Of a DNA stretch of 64,000 nucleotides, positions 7,085 through 13,754 are shown piece after piece. The position numbers were made by a program, and so were the translations under genes. The stretch spans positions 1 to 64,000 of the forward strand of contig JAKITK010000011.1 of assembly GCA_021648125.1 (NCBI GenBank), given 5' to 3'. Within the stretch, counting starts at the first letter, position 1. Each line of letters starts with the position of its first letter. This DNA comes from Lysobacterales bacterium. Its GTDB lineage: Bacteria; Pseudomonadota; Gammaproteobacteria; Xanthomonadales; SZUA-36. A model generated the notes under the pieces. It did not search any database. It was not told the origin of the DNA and was given only the letters and a program-made list of their open reading frames with translations.

Positions 7085-7621
7085 ATGGCATTAATTAATC
7101 GTATTACCAAACTGTTCCGGGCTGACCTGCACGCGGTGTTGGATAACATCGAGGAGCCTGAACAGTTGCTCAAGCAGGCCATCCGGGAAATGCAGCAGGA
7201 CCTTTACGCGACCGAAGACACAATTGCGCACTTGCAGAAATCACAACGGAAAATTGAGAGCCGGCATTCTCAGTTAAAACAATCGATGGATAAATATCCA
7301 GCGGAACTGGATCTTTGTTTTCAATCAGAGGAAGAAGATCTAGCCCGCTCTTTGATCAAACGCCAGCTGGAAACCACTCAACTGCGTGACCACCTAGCAA
7401 GCCAAAATGAATCGATTCAACAACAAATAGCCGAGCTTCAATCACGCCGGAGTGAAAAGCAGATGCAACTTGAAAGTATGCAACAAAAAGCCGAGCTGTT
7501 AATCGCTGAAGCTACGGTGCTACAGGGCGACCCCTTATCACCTTGGGATAACCCAGCAACTAGCATTAACACGGATGAAATCGAAATCGCTTTCCTCAAT
7601 GAAAAACAGCGGAGGCAATAA
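7085..7621 (+). CDS. PspA/IM30 family protein
   Basis: A 178-residue, almost entirely coiled-coil protein. It opens with an amphipathic helix (MALINRITKLFRADLHAVLD) and the family signature DNIEEPEQLLKQAIREMQ, as in PspA/IM30/Vipp1 proteins that bind stressed inner membrane and form ESCRT-III-like assemblies. It is shorter than E. coli PspA (about 220) and lacks some of the C-terminal helices. First gene of a three-gene operon with a membrane protein and a secreted vWA protein. No pspF, pspB or pspC is adjacent; the divergent two-component system probably takes the regulatory role (inference). Confidence 0.88.
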   Translation: MALINRITKLFRADLHAVLDNIEEPEQLLKQAIREMQQDLYATEDTIAHLQKSQRKIESRHSQLKQSMDKYPAELDLCFQSEEEDLARSLIKRQLETTQLRDHLASQNESIQQQIAELQSRRSEKQMQLESMQQKAELLIAEATVLQGDPLSPWDNPATSINTDEIEIAFLNEKQRRQ

Positions 7622-7622
7622 G

Positions 7623-8198
7623 ATGAAAAATCAAATCCATAAATCCGCAACTTTCAATGAAGGCCTGGCTATCGCCTTCAGCACCAGCCTTATCGGCAGT
7701 GTTTTGTATTATTTACTTTCAGCATTTATAGGCGACAGCCAATTGCTCCGCCTGCTGATCAGTATCGCCAGCTTCGGCTATATCTTGTATTTACTGAACC
7801 GCGGACAAACACGACTTGGGCGCGTCAGCATTATGGGATTGTGGCTCGTGATTAGCACTGCATTATGGTTTTATTCACCACCGGCGGTGTTGTTCTTGCT
7901 GGTACATATTTCCATGCTCTGGATCATTCGTTCCCTGTATTTTTATTCCAGTGCATTGTCCGCACTGGCAGATCTTGGACTGAACCTGCTGAGCATTGCC
8001 GCAGCGTTCTGGACAGCCCGATACACCGGCAGCGTATTTTTGAGCATTTGGTGTTTCTTTTTGATTCAGGCAATGTTCGTTGCTATCCCGAAAAACCTGT
8101 GGTCTGAAAACCGGCCACAAACAGTAGTCGATGACCACTTCCAGAACGCCTATCGTGCGGCGCAATCTGCCGTTATAAAACTATCAAACCGGGCATAA
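7623..8198 (+). CDS. polytopic inner-membrane protein of the PspA/vWA operon
   Basis: A 191-residue protein with about six hydrophobic segments (for example ISIASFGYILYLLN, ISTALWFYSPPAVLFLLVHI and a strand near SIWCFFLIQAMFVAI) and a soluble tail. The start at ATG 7623 is set by a GGAGG site a few bases upstream that overlaps the end of the PspA-like gene. I do not recognise a named family. Its place between a peripheral membrane-binding PspA homologue and a secreted vWA protein suggests that it links the two across the inner membrane (inference). Confidence 0.75.
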   Translation: MKNQIHKSATFNEGLAIAFSTSLIGSVLYYLLSAFIGDSQLLRLLISIASFGYILYLLNRGQTRLGRVSIMGLWLVISTALWFYSPPAVLFLLVHISMLWIIRSLYFYSSALSALADLGLNLLSIAAAFWTARYTGSVFLSIWCFFLIQAMFVAIPKNLWSENRPQTVVDDHFQNAYRAAQSAVIKLSNRA

Positions 8199-8216
8199 GC
8201 CCAAAAGGAGAAATAC

Positions 8217-9431
8217 ATGAAAACGAAATTAACCGCACTAATCATTTTAACCATTACCGCCGTTAGTGTAATGGCCTATCCGCATTTTGAATCGGCGATG
8301 GCTACACCTTATACCGGGAACCAGTTATCTGACCCCCTCCCTGCAGATTTAGTTATGCATCAACAGTCAAAAATCGAAGTGGTATTTGTACTCGATACCA
8401 CCAGCAGTATGAGCGGCATGATTGAGGCCGCCAAAGAAAAAATTTGGTCTATAGCCAGCACCATGGCGTCTGCGCAAAACGCACCTGAAATTAAAATGGG
8501 CCTAGTCGCTTTCCGCGACCGCGGCGATAGCTATGTTACCAAAGTGTTAGATTTATCCAGCGACCTCGACAGCATGTATGCAGCATTAATGGATTACCGC
8601 GCCGAAGGTGGTGGTGATGGCCCAGAGAGCGTAAACCAGGCAATTTATGATGCCGTACATAAAATCTCTTGGAGTCAGGACAAACAAACCTATCGGGTGG
8701 TTTTCTTATTAGGTGATGCACCACCACATATGGATTACCCGGATGATATACCCTACTCGCAAAGCTTAAAAATCGCACAGCAGAAAGGGATTAAGTTTAA
8801 TGCCATTCAAGCTGGCCAGAGCGCCAACACTACCCATCAGTGGAAGCAGATTGCTAGTCTGGGCGGTGGACTTTATTTTCAGGTAGAGCAAGGCGGCAGC
8901 GCAATTGCTATCAGCACACCCTATGATCAACAAATGGCTAAATTATCCAGCAAACTCGATGAAACCAAGCTATATTTTGGTAACCCGGAAGAACAAAAAC
9001 GCCAACAGCAAAAACTGGCTGCCGGCAGTAAGTTACGGGAAAATTCATCGCCCCAAGCGCAGGCTAGGCGTGTAGCTTTTAACACTTCAACCAGCGGCGA
9101 GAAAAACTTCCTCGGTGAAGGTGAGCTGGTAGATGCTGTTATCAGTGGTGCGGTGAGTCTTGAAGCTATTGATACAGATGAACTGCCTGAATCACTGCAA
9201 CGGCTGAAACCGGCCGCACAAATGGCCGTTATCCAAGAGCATGATGAGCGCCGCAAAAAACTGAAGCAGGATATCGCTGAGCTAAAAGATAAACGCGCCG
9301 ATTATTTGAAGAAAGAAGTTGCCAAACTTGGTGGTAGCAAGGGATCTTTGGATGACAATATCTATGAGGCCGTGCGTAGCCAGGCTGCAGAAAAAGGGCT
9401 GGTTTATGCGGATGAATCGGCCAGTTATTGA
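8217..9431 (+). CDS. secreted von Willebrand factor A domain protein
   Basis: A 404-residue protein. A signal peptide (MKTKLTALIILTITAVSVMA) is followed by a vWA domain from about residue 52 to 225. The MIDAS metal site DxSxS-like motif is visible as DTTSSMSG (about 59-66), with VVFLLGDAPPH supplying the later acidic site. The C-terminal third is charged and helical (EHDERRKKLKQDIAELKDKR) and looks like a coiled coil. A GGAG site precedes ATG 8217. Third gene of the PspA-like operon. The last ~170 bases are duplicated at 10621-10791 as a broken copy. Confidence 0.87.
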   Translation: MKTKLTALIILTITAVSVMAYPHFESAMATPYTGNQLSDPLPADLVMHQQSKIEVVFVLDTTSSMSGMIEAAKEKIWSIASTMASAQNAPEIKMGLVAFRDRGDSYVTKVLDLSSDLDSMYAALMDYRAEGGGDGPESVNQAIYDAVHKISWSQDKQTYRVVFLLGDAPPHMDYPDDIPYSQSLKIAQQKGIKFNAIQAGQSANTTHQWKQIASLGGGLYFQVEQGGSAIAISTPYDQQMAKLSSKLDETKLYFGNPEEQKRQQQKLAAGSKLRENSSPQAQARRVAFNTSTSGEKNFLGEGELVDAVISGAVSLEAIDTDELPESLQRLKPAAQMAVIQEHDERRKKLKQDIAELKDKRADYLKKEVAKLGGSKGSLDDNIYEAVRSQAAEKGLVYADESASY

Positions 9432-9488
9432 TTTTTCAAAGGCTGTGTTAACTAGCTTTTTACGCGTGGGCATAAATGCCCACGCGAT
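9261..9488 (+). repeat. vWA 3'-end / hairpin duplication, copy 1
   Basis: This segment runs from within the vWA gene through its stop codon to the hairpin at 9463-9486. It is near-identical to 10621-10845, with only scattered substitutions. Copy 1 retains the intact vWA reading frame; copy 2 has an in-frame TAG. The two copies bracket an IS3-type remnant and a VapBC pair. Confidence 0.85.
9463..9486. repeat. dispersed palindrome (GTGGGCAT/ATGCCCAC family), copy 1
   Basis: CGCGTGGGCAT, AA, ATGCCCACGCG: a perfect 11-bp palindrome 32 bases after the vWA stop codon. Related palindromes occur at 10826-10843, 10929-10952, 49978-49995 and 54054-54070, always between genes. It can form a strong hairpin and may serve as a 3'-end or REP-like element; no T-tract follows. 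Confidence 0.75.
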
Positions 9489-9495
9489 GATTTGC

Positions 9496-9565
9496 TTACG
9501 CTGCGATATTGGCGCGCATTTTTTCAGTGCGTTGGCTTCCAGATGACGGATACGCTCAGCGTTAA
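9496..9565 (-). pseudogene. duplicate fragment of the rpoH 3' end
   Basis: Bases 9496-9565 match the last ~24 codons of rpoH (10962-11033), including the TAA stop. The frame is broken by loss of one A in a poly-A run (six A where rpoH has seven), so the conserved ending LEANALKKMR is shifted. Homology ends at about 9565, where an IS3-type transposase remnant begins. Confidence 0.75.
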
Positions 9566-9567
9566 GT

Positions 9568-9685
9568 AAATTTATCGATAACCTGGACGAAGTCCAAGGC
9601 TATGCAACAAAGTGGTTATAAACTTTACAACCATGATCGACCGCATAAAGATAGTAGCGTATATCCACCATTGATGACGGTTTAA
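9568..9685 (+). pseudogene. IS3-family transposase C-terminal remnant
   Basis: Translation gives NLDEVQGYATKWL, then after a frameshift a segment ending YNHDRPHKDSSVYPPLMTV and a stop at 9685. This is the C-terminus of an IS3-family OrfB integrase (pattern eev...tw...YN.eRPH.sL...tP). Only about 40 codons are left, joined directly to the rpoH fragment. It records an old IS insertion next to the VapBC pair. Confidence 0.65.
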
Positions 9686-9774
9686 AGTCTACTTTTTGGC
9701 GACAACTAAATGCCGAGAAGTGTATGCCCTATATCTTTCGAATAATTCAGAGGTATATCAGCCCTAACAATGGC

Positions 9775-9792
9775 AATCAACACGGACATTTT
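9775..9792. repeat. 18-bp direct repeat flanking VapBC pair 3, left copy
   Basis: AATCAACACGGACATTTT here matches 10544-10561 (AATCAACACAGACATTTT) at 17 of 18 positions in the same orientation. The two copies flank the vapBC operon closely, so they may be ends of a mobile unit or a recombination site that brought the module in. Confidence 0.5.
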
Positions 9793-9800
9793 CCCGAGGT

Positions 9801-10202
9801 TTATTCACCTATCCAATTTTCTACAGAAAGATCAGGCACTCGATTAAATTCTCGAACGTTATTTGTAACCAGCATAGCATTCATACTTCGAGCATGAGCC
9901 GAAATAAGAAGATCGTTATTTCCAATTATATTTCCCTGTTTTTTTAACAGAGCTCTTATGAAGCCATAATGTCTAGCCGCACCTTCATCCCAAGGGTCGA
10001 TAAGTAATCGTTGAGTGAAAATATCAAGTTGATTCCAGCGAGCTTCTCTCATTGAACTATCGCCATTTTCAATACCGAAACATAGCTCGCCATATGTAAC
10101 CGACGAAATACAAATATTTTTGATAGCTTTAAATTTGTGTCGCAGTTTCTCGGAATGATTCTTCAAAACATATATACAAATATTTGTATCGAGCATGTAC
10201 AT
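9801..10202 (-). CDS. vapC: VapC-type PIN-domain toxin (pair 3)
   Basis: A 133-residue VapC of the classical plasmid/Salmonella type. It has MYMLDTNICIYVLKN at the N-terminus (first Asp), a Glu in VTYGELCFGIE, an acidic motif in GNNDLLISAHA and LVTNNVREFNRVPDL near the end, i.e. all expected metal-binding acids. By family knowledge this group cleaves initiator tRNA in the anticodon loop. The ATG at 10202 overlaps the antitoxin stop by one base (TGATG); a TTG at 10205 is the alternative. The module is embedded in a duplicated vWA-rpoH junction. Confidence 0.92.
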   Translation of the reverse strand: MYMLDTNICIYVLKNHSEKLRHKFKAIKNICISSVTYGELCFGIENGDSSMREARWNQLDIFTQRLLIDPWDEGAARHYGFIRALLKKQGNIIGNNDLLISAHARSMNAMLVTNNVREFNRVPDLSVENWIGE

Positions 10203-10435
10203 CAATCAAAATCTCTTTCTTGCGGCTGGACATCCAATCGGTCTGCTAAAAAATCATCGGTAAAAGCAGGCTTAGAGTCAAAGAACTCATCCCAAGTTGG
10301 TTTCTTTGCAGAAATGATTACATTTGATCCTTGCTTTGTAATGTAAACCTCTTCAGTATCAAAGCGGTATTCTTTGGGTAGGCGTACAGCTTGGCTTCGA
10401 CCGTTCATGAATATCTTGGCTATTCGGGGTTCCAT
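10202..10435 (-). CDS. vapB: VapB-type antitoxin, AbrB/SpoVT fold (pair 3)
   Basis: A 77-residue swapped-hairpin AbrB-fold antitoxin: IAKIFMNGRSQAVRLPKEYRF is the diagnostic N-terminal DNA-binding hairpin. The C-terminal part (PTWDEFFDSKPAFTDDFLAD) is the toxin-neutralising tail. ATG 10435 follows a GGAGAA site. An AT-rich inverted repeat at 10457-10480 sits just upstream and is the likely autorepression site. Confidence 0.92.
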   Translation of the reverse strand: MEPRIAKIFMNGRSQAVRLPKEYRFDTEEVYITKQGSNVIISAKKPTWDEFFDSKPAFTDDFLADRLDVQPQERDFD

Positions 10436-10456
10436 TTAAGTTCTCCAGCCTGTAGT

Positions 10457-10480
10457 GGTATATATCGTATAGTATATACC
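10457..10480. promoter_or_regulatory. vapBC operator-like inverted repeat
   Basis: GGTATATA (10457-10464) and TATATACC (10473-10480) are perfect 8-bp arms with an 8-base centre, 22 bases upstream of the vapB start. VapB AbrB-type dimers typically bind paired AT-rich palindromes of this kind over the promoter. Confidence 0.6.
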
Positions 10481-10543
10481 GTTTTAATGTAAAATCAAGG
10501 GTTAGATAAGCTGATGAAATACAAAGAAAAATATAACAAAAGT

Positions 10544-10561
10544 AATCAACACAGACATTTT
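10544..10561. repeat. 18-bp direct repeat flanking VapBC pair 3, right copy
   Basis: AATCAACACAGACATTTT, one mismatch from the left copy at 9775-9792. It lies about 60 bases before the point (10621) where the duplicated vWA sequence starts. Confidence 0.5.
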
Positions 10562-10620
10562 GGAGCGATAGCAAATTTACCGCCCGGTGGTAAGTGAACA
10601 TAATGGAATCTCACCAGTTG

Positions 10621-10791
10621 CTGAAGCAGGACATCGCTGAGCTAAAAGATAAACGCGCCGATTATTTAAACAAAGAAGTCGCCAAACTTGGTGGTAGCAA
10701 GGGATCCTTGGATGATAATATCTATGTGGCCGTGCGTAGCTAGGCAGCAGAAAAAGGGCTGGTTTATGAGAATGAATCGGCCAGTTATTGA
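10621..10791 (+). pseudogene. broken second copy of the vWA gene 3' end
   Basis: It is near-identical to 9261-9431, the last ~57 codons of the vWA gene. A TAG replaces a Gln codon near 10741, and another substitution changes GAG to GTG. There is no start codon or signal, so it is a non-coding duplicate. The following hairpin is duplicated too. Confidence 0.85.
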
Positions 10792-10825
10792 TTTTTCAAA
10801 GGCTGTGTTGACTAGCTTTTTACGC

Positions 10826-10843
10826 GTGGGCATTTATGCCCAC
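10826..10843. repeat. dispersed palindrome, copy 2
   Basis: GTGGGCAT, TT, ATGCCCAC: same arms as copy 1, with a TT centre. It belongs to the duplicated vWA 3' segment. Confidence 0.75.
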
Positions 10844-10852
10844 CCAACGAAT

Positions 10853-10878
10853 AAAAACCCGGCATTAGTCGGGTTTTT
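10853..10878. terminator. bidirectional rho-independent terminator
   Basis: AAAAACCCG and CGGGTTTTT flank a short loop (GCATTAGT), giving a GC stem with A and T tracts on either side, so it can stop transcription from both strands. It lies between the vWA duplicate (plus) and rpoH (minus). Confidence 0.75.
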
Positions 10879-10928
10879 ATGGGTTCAGAATATCGCTTTG
10901 TGACTGATGTGCTTAAAAGTGCTTTTTA

Positions 10929-10952
10929 CGCGTGGGCATAAATGCCCACGCG
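10929..10952. repeat. dispersed palindrome, copy 3 (rpoH 3' side)
   Basis: CGCGTGGGCAT, AA, ATGCCCACGCG: identical to copy 1, ending 9 bases downstream of the rpoH stop codon. The identical flank in copy 1 shows that the palindrome and the rpoH end were duplicated together. Confidence 0.75.
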
Positions 10953-10961
10953 ATGGTATGC

Positions 10962-11822
10962 TTACGCTGCGATACTGGCACGCATTTTTTTCAAGGCGTT
11001 GGCTTCCAGCTGACGAATTCGCTCGGCACTAACACCGTAATCATTGGCGAGTGTTTGCAGGGTATCTTTATGATCACCCAACCAACGCCGGCGAATAATA
11101 TCTTGGCTGCGTTCGTCAAGCTCACTCAAGCCGCTGTAGAGCAGAGAATTGTTATGCTCTTCCATATTGCTGGAAGTTGCCAGTTCTTCAGGGCTGGCGC
11201 TGTGGTTTTCTAAAAATGCGGCAGGCGCACTCCAGGCGGTTTCTTCATCAGCGCCCGGCGGCAGGTCAAAGCCGATATCCAGGCCACTGAGACGGGATTC
11301 CATTTCAACCACAACTTCAGGTTTAACCCCGAGGTTTTCTGCTACCACTTGAACTTCTTTATAATTTAACCAGCCAAGACGCTTTTTAGAGCGACGCAGG
11401 TTGAAGAACAGTTTCCGTTGCGCTTTTGTAGTGGCAACTTTAACAATACGCCAGTTGCGCAGAATGAATTCATGCATTTCTGCACGGATCCAGTGCACGG
11501 CAAATGACACCAGGCGTACGCCACGGTCTGGGTCAAAGCGCTTAACGGCTTTCATCAGGCCAATATTACCTTCCTGGATGAGATCAGCCAATTGCAGGCC
11601 GTAACCGTTATAACCACGGGCAACATGAACCACAAAACGCAGATGCGCCATGACCATTTGGCGGGCGGCATCAAGGTCCTCGGTTTCGAGAAATGCACGC
11701 GACAGTTGTTGCTCTTGTTCAACTGTAAGAACTGGGATTTTGTTAACTTGCTGGATATAAGCTTCTAAGGTGCCTACACCAGATAATATGGGTAAAGACT
11801 TGATCATTAATTCGTTGCTCAT
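10962..11822 (-). CDS. rpoH: heat-shock sigma factor RpoH (sigma-32)
   Basis: A 286-residue group 3 sigma-70 family factor that directs RNA polymerase to heat-shock promoters. Region 2 is clear (LADLIQEGNIGLMKAVKRFD, VHWIRAEMHEFILRNW). The RpoH box reads QRKLFFNLRRSKKR. Region 4 ends in an HTH (YGVSAERIRQLEANALKKMR). The start at ATG 11822 is fixed by a GGAGG site 5-6 bases upstream; an upstream ATG at 11855 has none. ftsEX lie upstream on the same strand as in other gammaproteobacteria, but a 250-base gap and a terminator-like hairpin separate them. A long inverted repeat at 11858-11938 suggests leader control. Confidence 0.96.
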   Translation of the reverse strand: MSNELMIKSLPILSGVGTLEAYIQQVNKIPVLTVEQEQQLSRAFLETEDLDAARQMVMAHLRFVVHVARGYNGYGLQLADLIQEGNIGLMKAVKRFDPDRGVRLVSFAVHWIRAEMHEFILRNWRIVKVATTKAQRKLFFNLRRSKKRLGWLNYKEVQVVAENLGVKPEVVVEMESRLSGLDIGFDLPPGADEETAWSAPAAFLENHSASPEELATSSNMEEHNNSLLYSGLSELDERSQDIIRRRWLGDHKDTLQTLANDYGVSAERIRQLEANALKKMRASIAA

Positions 11823-11857
11823 TAAGCCTCCGACAGAACCTATCAATGTTAGCATAA

Positions 11858-11938
11858 GTAGGTGTTCCAGCCAAGGAAAAATCTTTTGAAACCAAGCTAT
11901 AGCCGATGTTTCAAGAGATTTTTAGGCATTTCACCTAC
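11858..11938 (-). promoter_or_regulatory. long two-stem inverted repeat in the rpoH leader
   Basis: The inner arms AAAAATCTTTTGAAAC (11877-11892) and GTTTCAAGAGATTTTT (11908-11923) pair at 15 of 16 positions. The outer arms GTAGGTG (11858-11864) and CACCTAC (11932-11938) enclose them. The structure ends about 36 bases upstream of the rpoH ATG, leaving the ribosome-binding site free. It could be an mRNA leader element or an operator over the promoter. Confidence 0.5.
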
Positions 11939-12067
11939 GGGAAGATGTAAGGTTTTCAGGCAGAATACTGTCCAACCCCATGTTCCCTCGATGCAATTTT
12001 AGATACAAAAACAGGCAAAAAGTTCCCCATTTTCGGCAATAAAAGAGGCTAGAAAAGAATAAAAAAA

Positions 12068-12122
12068 GCAGCGCTTATGTCGGATTTAGATTTTGCAAAT
12101 GTCGCCTTACCGCAAGCGCTGC
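12068..12122 (-). terminator. terminator-like hairpin at the ftsX 3' end
   Basis: GCAGCGCTT (12068-12076) and AAGCGCTGC (12114-12122) pair around a 37-base loop containing the ftsX stop codon region; on the minus strand the stem is followed by seven T residues. The long loop makes it atypical, but stem plus T-tract right at the gene end supports termination between ftsX and rpoH. Confidence 0.5.
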
Positions 12123-13082
12123 ACCCAGTAATCCCAACACACCGCCCGTTAATAAAACCAGTAGACCACCGCTAAAGCCCGGAGTAATTAACTCAAATTC
12201 ACTTTGGTAGCTAAGTAGCAGTCGGTCCAGTGGTGAGCGGATCAAAGCCAAAGCGATCGACACAAGAATGACGGCTACCATGCCACCGAACAAACCGTAC
12301 CAAAAGCCGGTATAAAGAAAAGGCCGCCGAATAAATGCTTCGGTGGCACCAACCAGCGACATCACTTCGATTTCTTCTTTGCGATTATGAATATCCAGAC
12401 GAATGGTATTACCAACAACAAAAATTACTGCGAAACCAAAAAGCAGCGCCAATAAGCGACCTATACTTTCCCCTAGGCTCATCAAAGCGTGCAGGCGTTC
12501 TAGCCATTTAAGGTCATACTGGGCGAATTCAACCCCGGGTAATTCCTGTAGGCGGCTCAGAAGCTTATCCAATTGCTGTTTAAACTGGAGTTTACTTTCA
12601 GCAGCGCTACCCACGGCAGCTTCCAGCAACTGGATTTCCAGCACCCAGGGTAAAGGGTTTTCGCTAAGTGCATCGACTGCAGCAGCAAAACCCGAATTTT
12701 CCCGAAAATCGGTCAAGGCCTCCGCCGGTGACAAACTGGTGATTTTGTCCACTTCCGGCCAGCTTTGAATTGCAGCCGCAAGTTGCGTGGCCGCTGCGGT
12801 ATCTGTACCGGAATTGAGAAATACACTGATGCTTGAAAAATCTTCAGTTGCCGGATTCACCTGCTGAATATTTTTCAAGCCGACCCAGAGACCCAAAGGC
12901 AGGGCCAGCGCAATACCAAGTACCACAACCGTCATCAGTGTTCCCAGCGGGCTGCGCACCAGTGCCCCTAAACTGGAAAAAAAGCTGTATACATGCCGAC
13001 GCGCCCAAGCGCGAATCGCCAACGCTGATCCGGCACCCCTTGAATGTCGGCTTTGTCGCCGTTGTTTGCGTGTATTGACCAT
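12075..13082 (-). CDS. ftsX: cell-division ABC transporter-like permease FtsX
   Basis: A 335-residue FtsX. It has a basic cytoplasmic N-terminal extension (TRKQRRQSRHSRG), a first TM (LMTVVVLGIALALPLGLWVG), a periplasmic loop of about 110 residues, then three C-terminal TM segments around LLFGFAVIFVVGN, FGGMVAVILVSIALAL and LLVLLTGGVLGLLGAALAV. FtsEX couples ATP hydrolysis to activation of septal peptidoglycan hydrolases. The ATG overlaps the ftsE stop by one base (TGATG), so the two are translationally coupled. Confidence 0.95.
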   Translation of the reverse strand: MVNTRKQRRQSRHSRGAGSALAIRAWARRHVYSFFSSLGALVRSPLGTLMTVVVLGIALALPLGLWVGLKNIQQVNPATEDFSSISVFLNSGTDTAAATQLAAAIQSWPEVDKITSLSPAEALTDFRENSGFAAAVDALSENPLPWVLEIQLLEAAVGSAAESKLQFKQQLDKLLSRLQELPGVEFAQYDLKWLERLHALMSLGESIGRLLALLFGFAVIFVVGNTIRLDIHNRKEEIEVMSLVGATEAFIRRPFLYTGFWYGLFGGMVAVILVSIALALIRSPLDRLLLSYQSEFELITPGFSGGLLVLLTGGVLGLLGAALAVRRHLQNLNPT

Positions 13083-13741
13083 CAGCCTGAGCGGCTCATT
13101 CCACCGTGCTCCAGCACCAATACGCGGCGGTTTAACTGTTGGATCAGAGCGATGTCATGACTGGCAATCAATACTGTAGTACCCAGTTCATTCAAACGGC
13201 TAAACAGGGTCATTAAATCTGCGGAAAGATCCGGGTCCAAATTCCCGGTAGGTTCATCCGCTAGCAACACCGGCGGGTGACTGATAATCGCCCGGGCGAT
13301 ACCCACCCGTTGTTGTTCACCACCGGATAAAGCCAGCGGCATGGTTTTGATTTTACGCAGCAAATCAACTTGGTCGAGTGCCGCGCTAACGCGTTTTTGA
13401 ATTTCCTGATAACGCACTCCCGCAATAATTAACGGCAGTGCTACATTATCGAATACAGTTTTATCACTGAGTAGTTTATGGTCTTGAAAAATAACCCCGA
13501 CTTTTCGCCGTAACACCGGCAACTGCCGTCTTGAAACTTTTGCCAAATTACGCCCATCAAGAAACACCTGCCCACCGCTGGGTCTTTCCAGCAGGGCAAT
13601 CAATTTAAGCAGGGTGCTTTTACCTGCACCCGAATGGCCGGTAAGAAAGGCCATTTCACCGGCATCGAGGTGAAAACTAACATCGCTTAATGCCATCACG
13701 CTACCCGGATAGCGTTTGCTCACTCGCTCAAAACGAATCAT
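13082..13741 (-). CDS. ftsE: cell-division ATP-binding protein FtsE
   Basis: A 219-residue ABC ATPase with Walker A GHSGAGKSTLLKL, signature LSGGEQQRVGIARA, Walker B VLLADEPTGNLD and switch His in IASHD. It partners FtsX at the division ring. In most gammaproteobacteria ftsY precedes ftsE; here the upstream gene is gspF with a 13-base gap, so ftsEX appear to be read with the gsp genes. Confidence 0.96.
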   Translation of the reverse strand: MIRFERVSKRYPGSVMALSDVSFHLDAGEMAFLTGHSGAGKSTLLKLIALLERPSGGQVFLDGRNLAKVSRRQLPVLRRKVGVIFQDHKLLSDKTVFDNVALPLIIAGVRYQEIQKRVSAALDQVDLLRKIKTMPLALSGGEQQRVGIARAIISHPPVLLADEPTGNLDPDLSADLMTLFSRLNELGTTVLIASHDIALIQQLNRRVLVLEHGGMSRSG

Positions 13742-13754
13742 AGCCTTATGTGAC

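Larger units (their letters stand above)
10436..10961. other. region without an intact gene between vapB and rpoH
   Basis: Apart from the vapBC operator it holds the right-hand 18-bp direct repeat (10544-10561), unassigned sequence to 10620, the broken vWA 3' copy (10621-10791), two palindromes of the GTGGGCAT family and one bidirectional terminator. No additional gene is seen. Confidence 0.6.

Noticed and set aside
8536-9256. Minus-strand open frames inside the vWA gene
   Set aside because: They lie wholly antisense to a clear domain-bearing gene, have no ribosome-binding site and no family resemblance.
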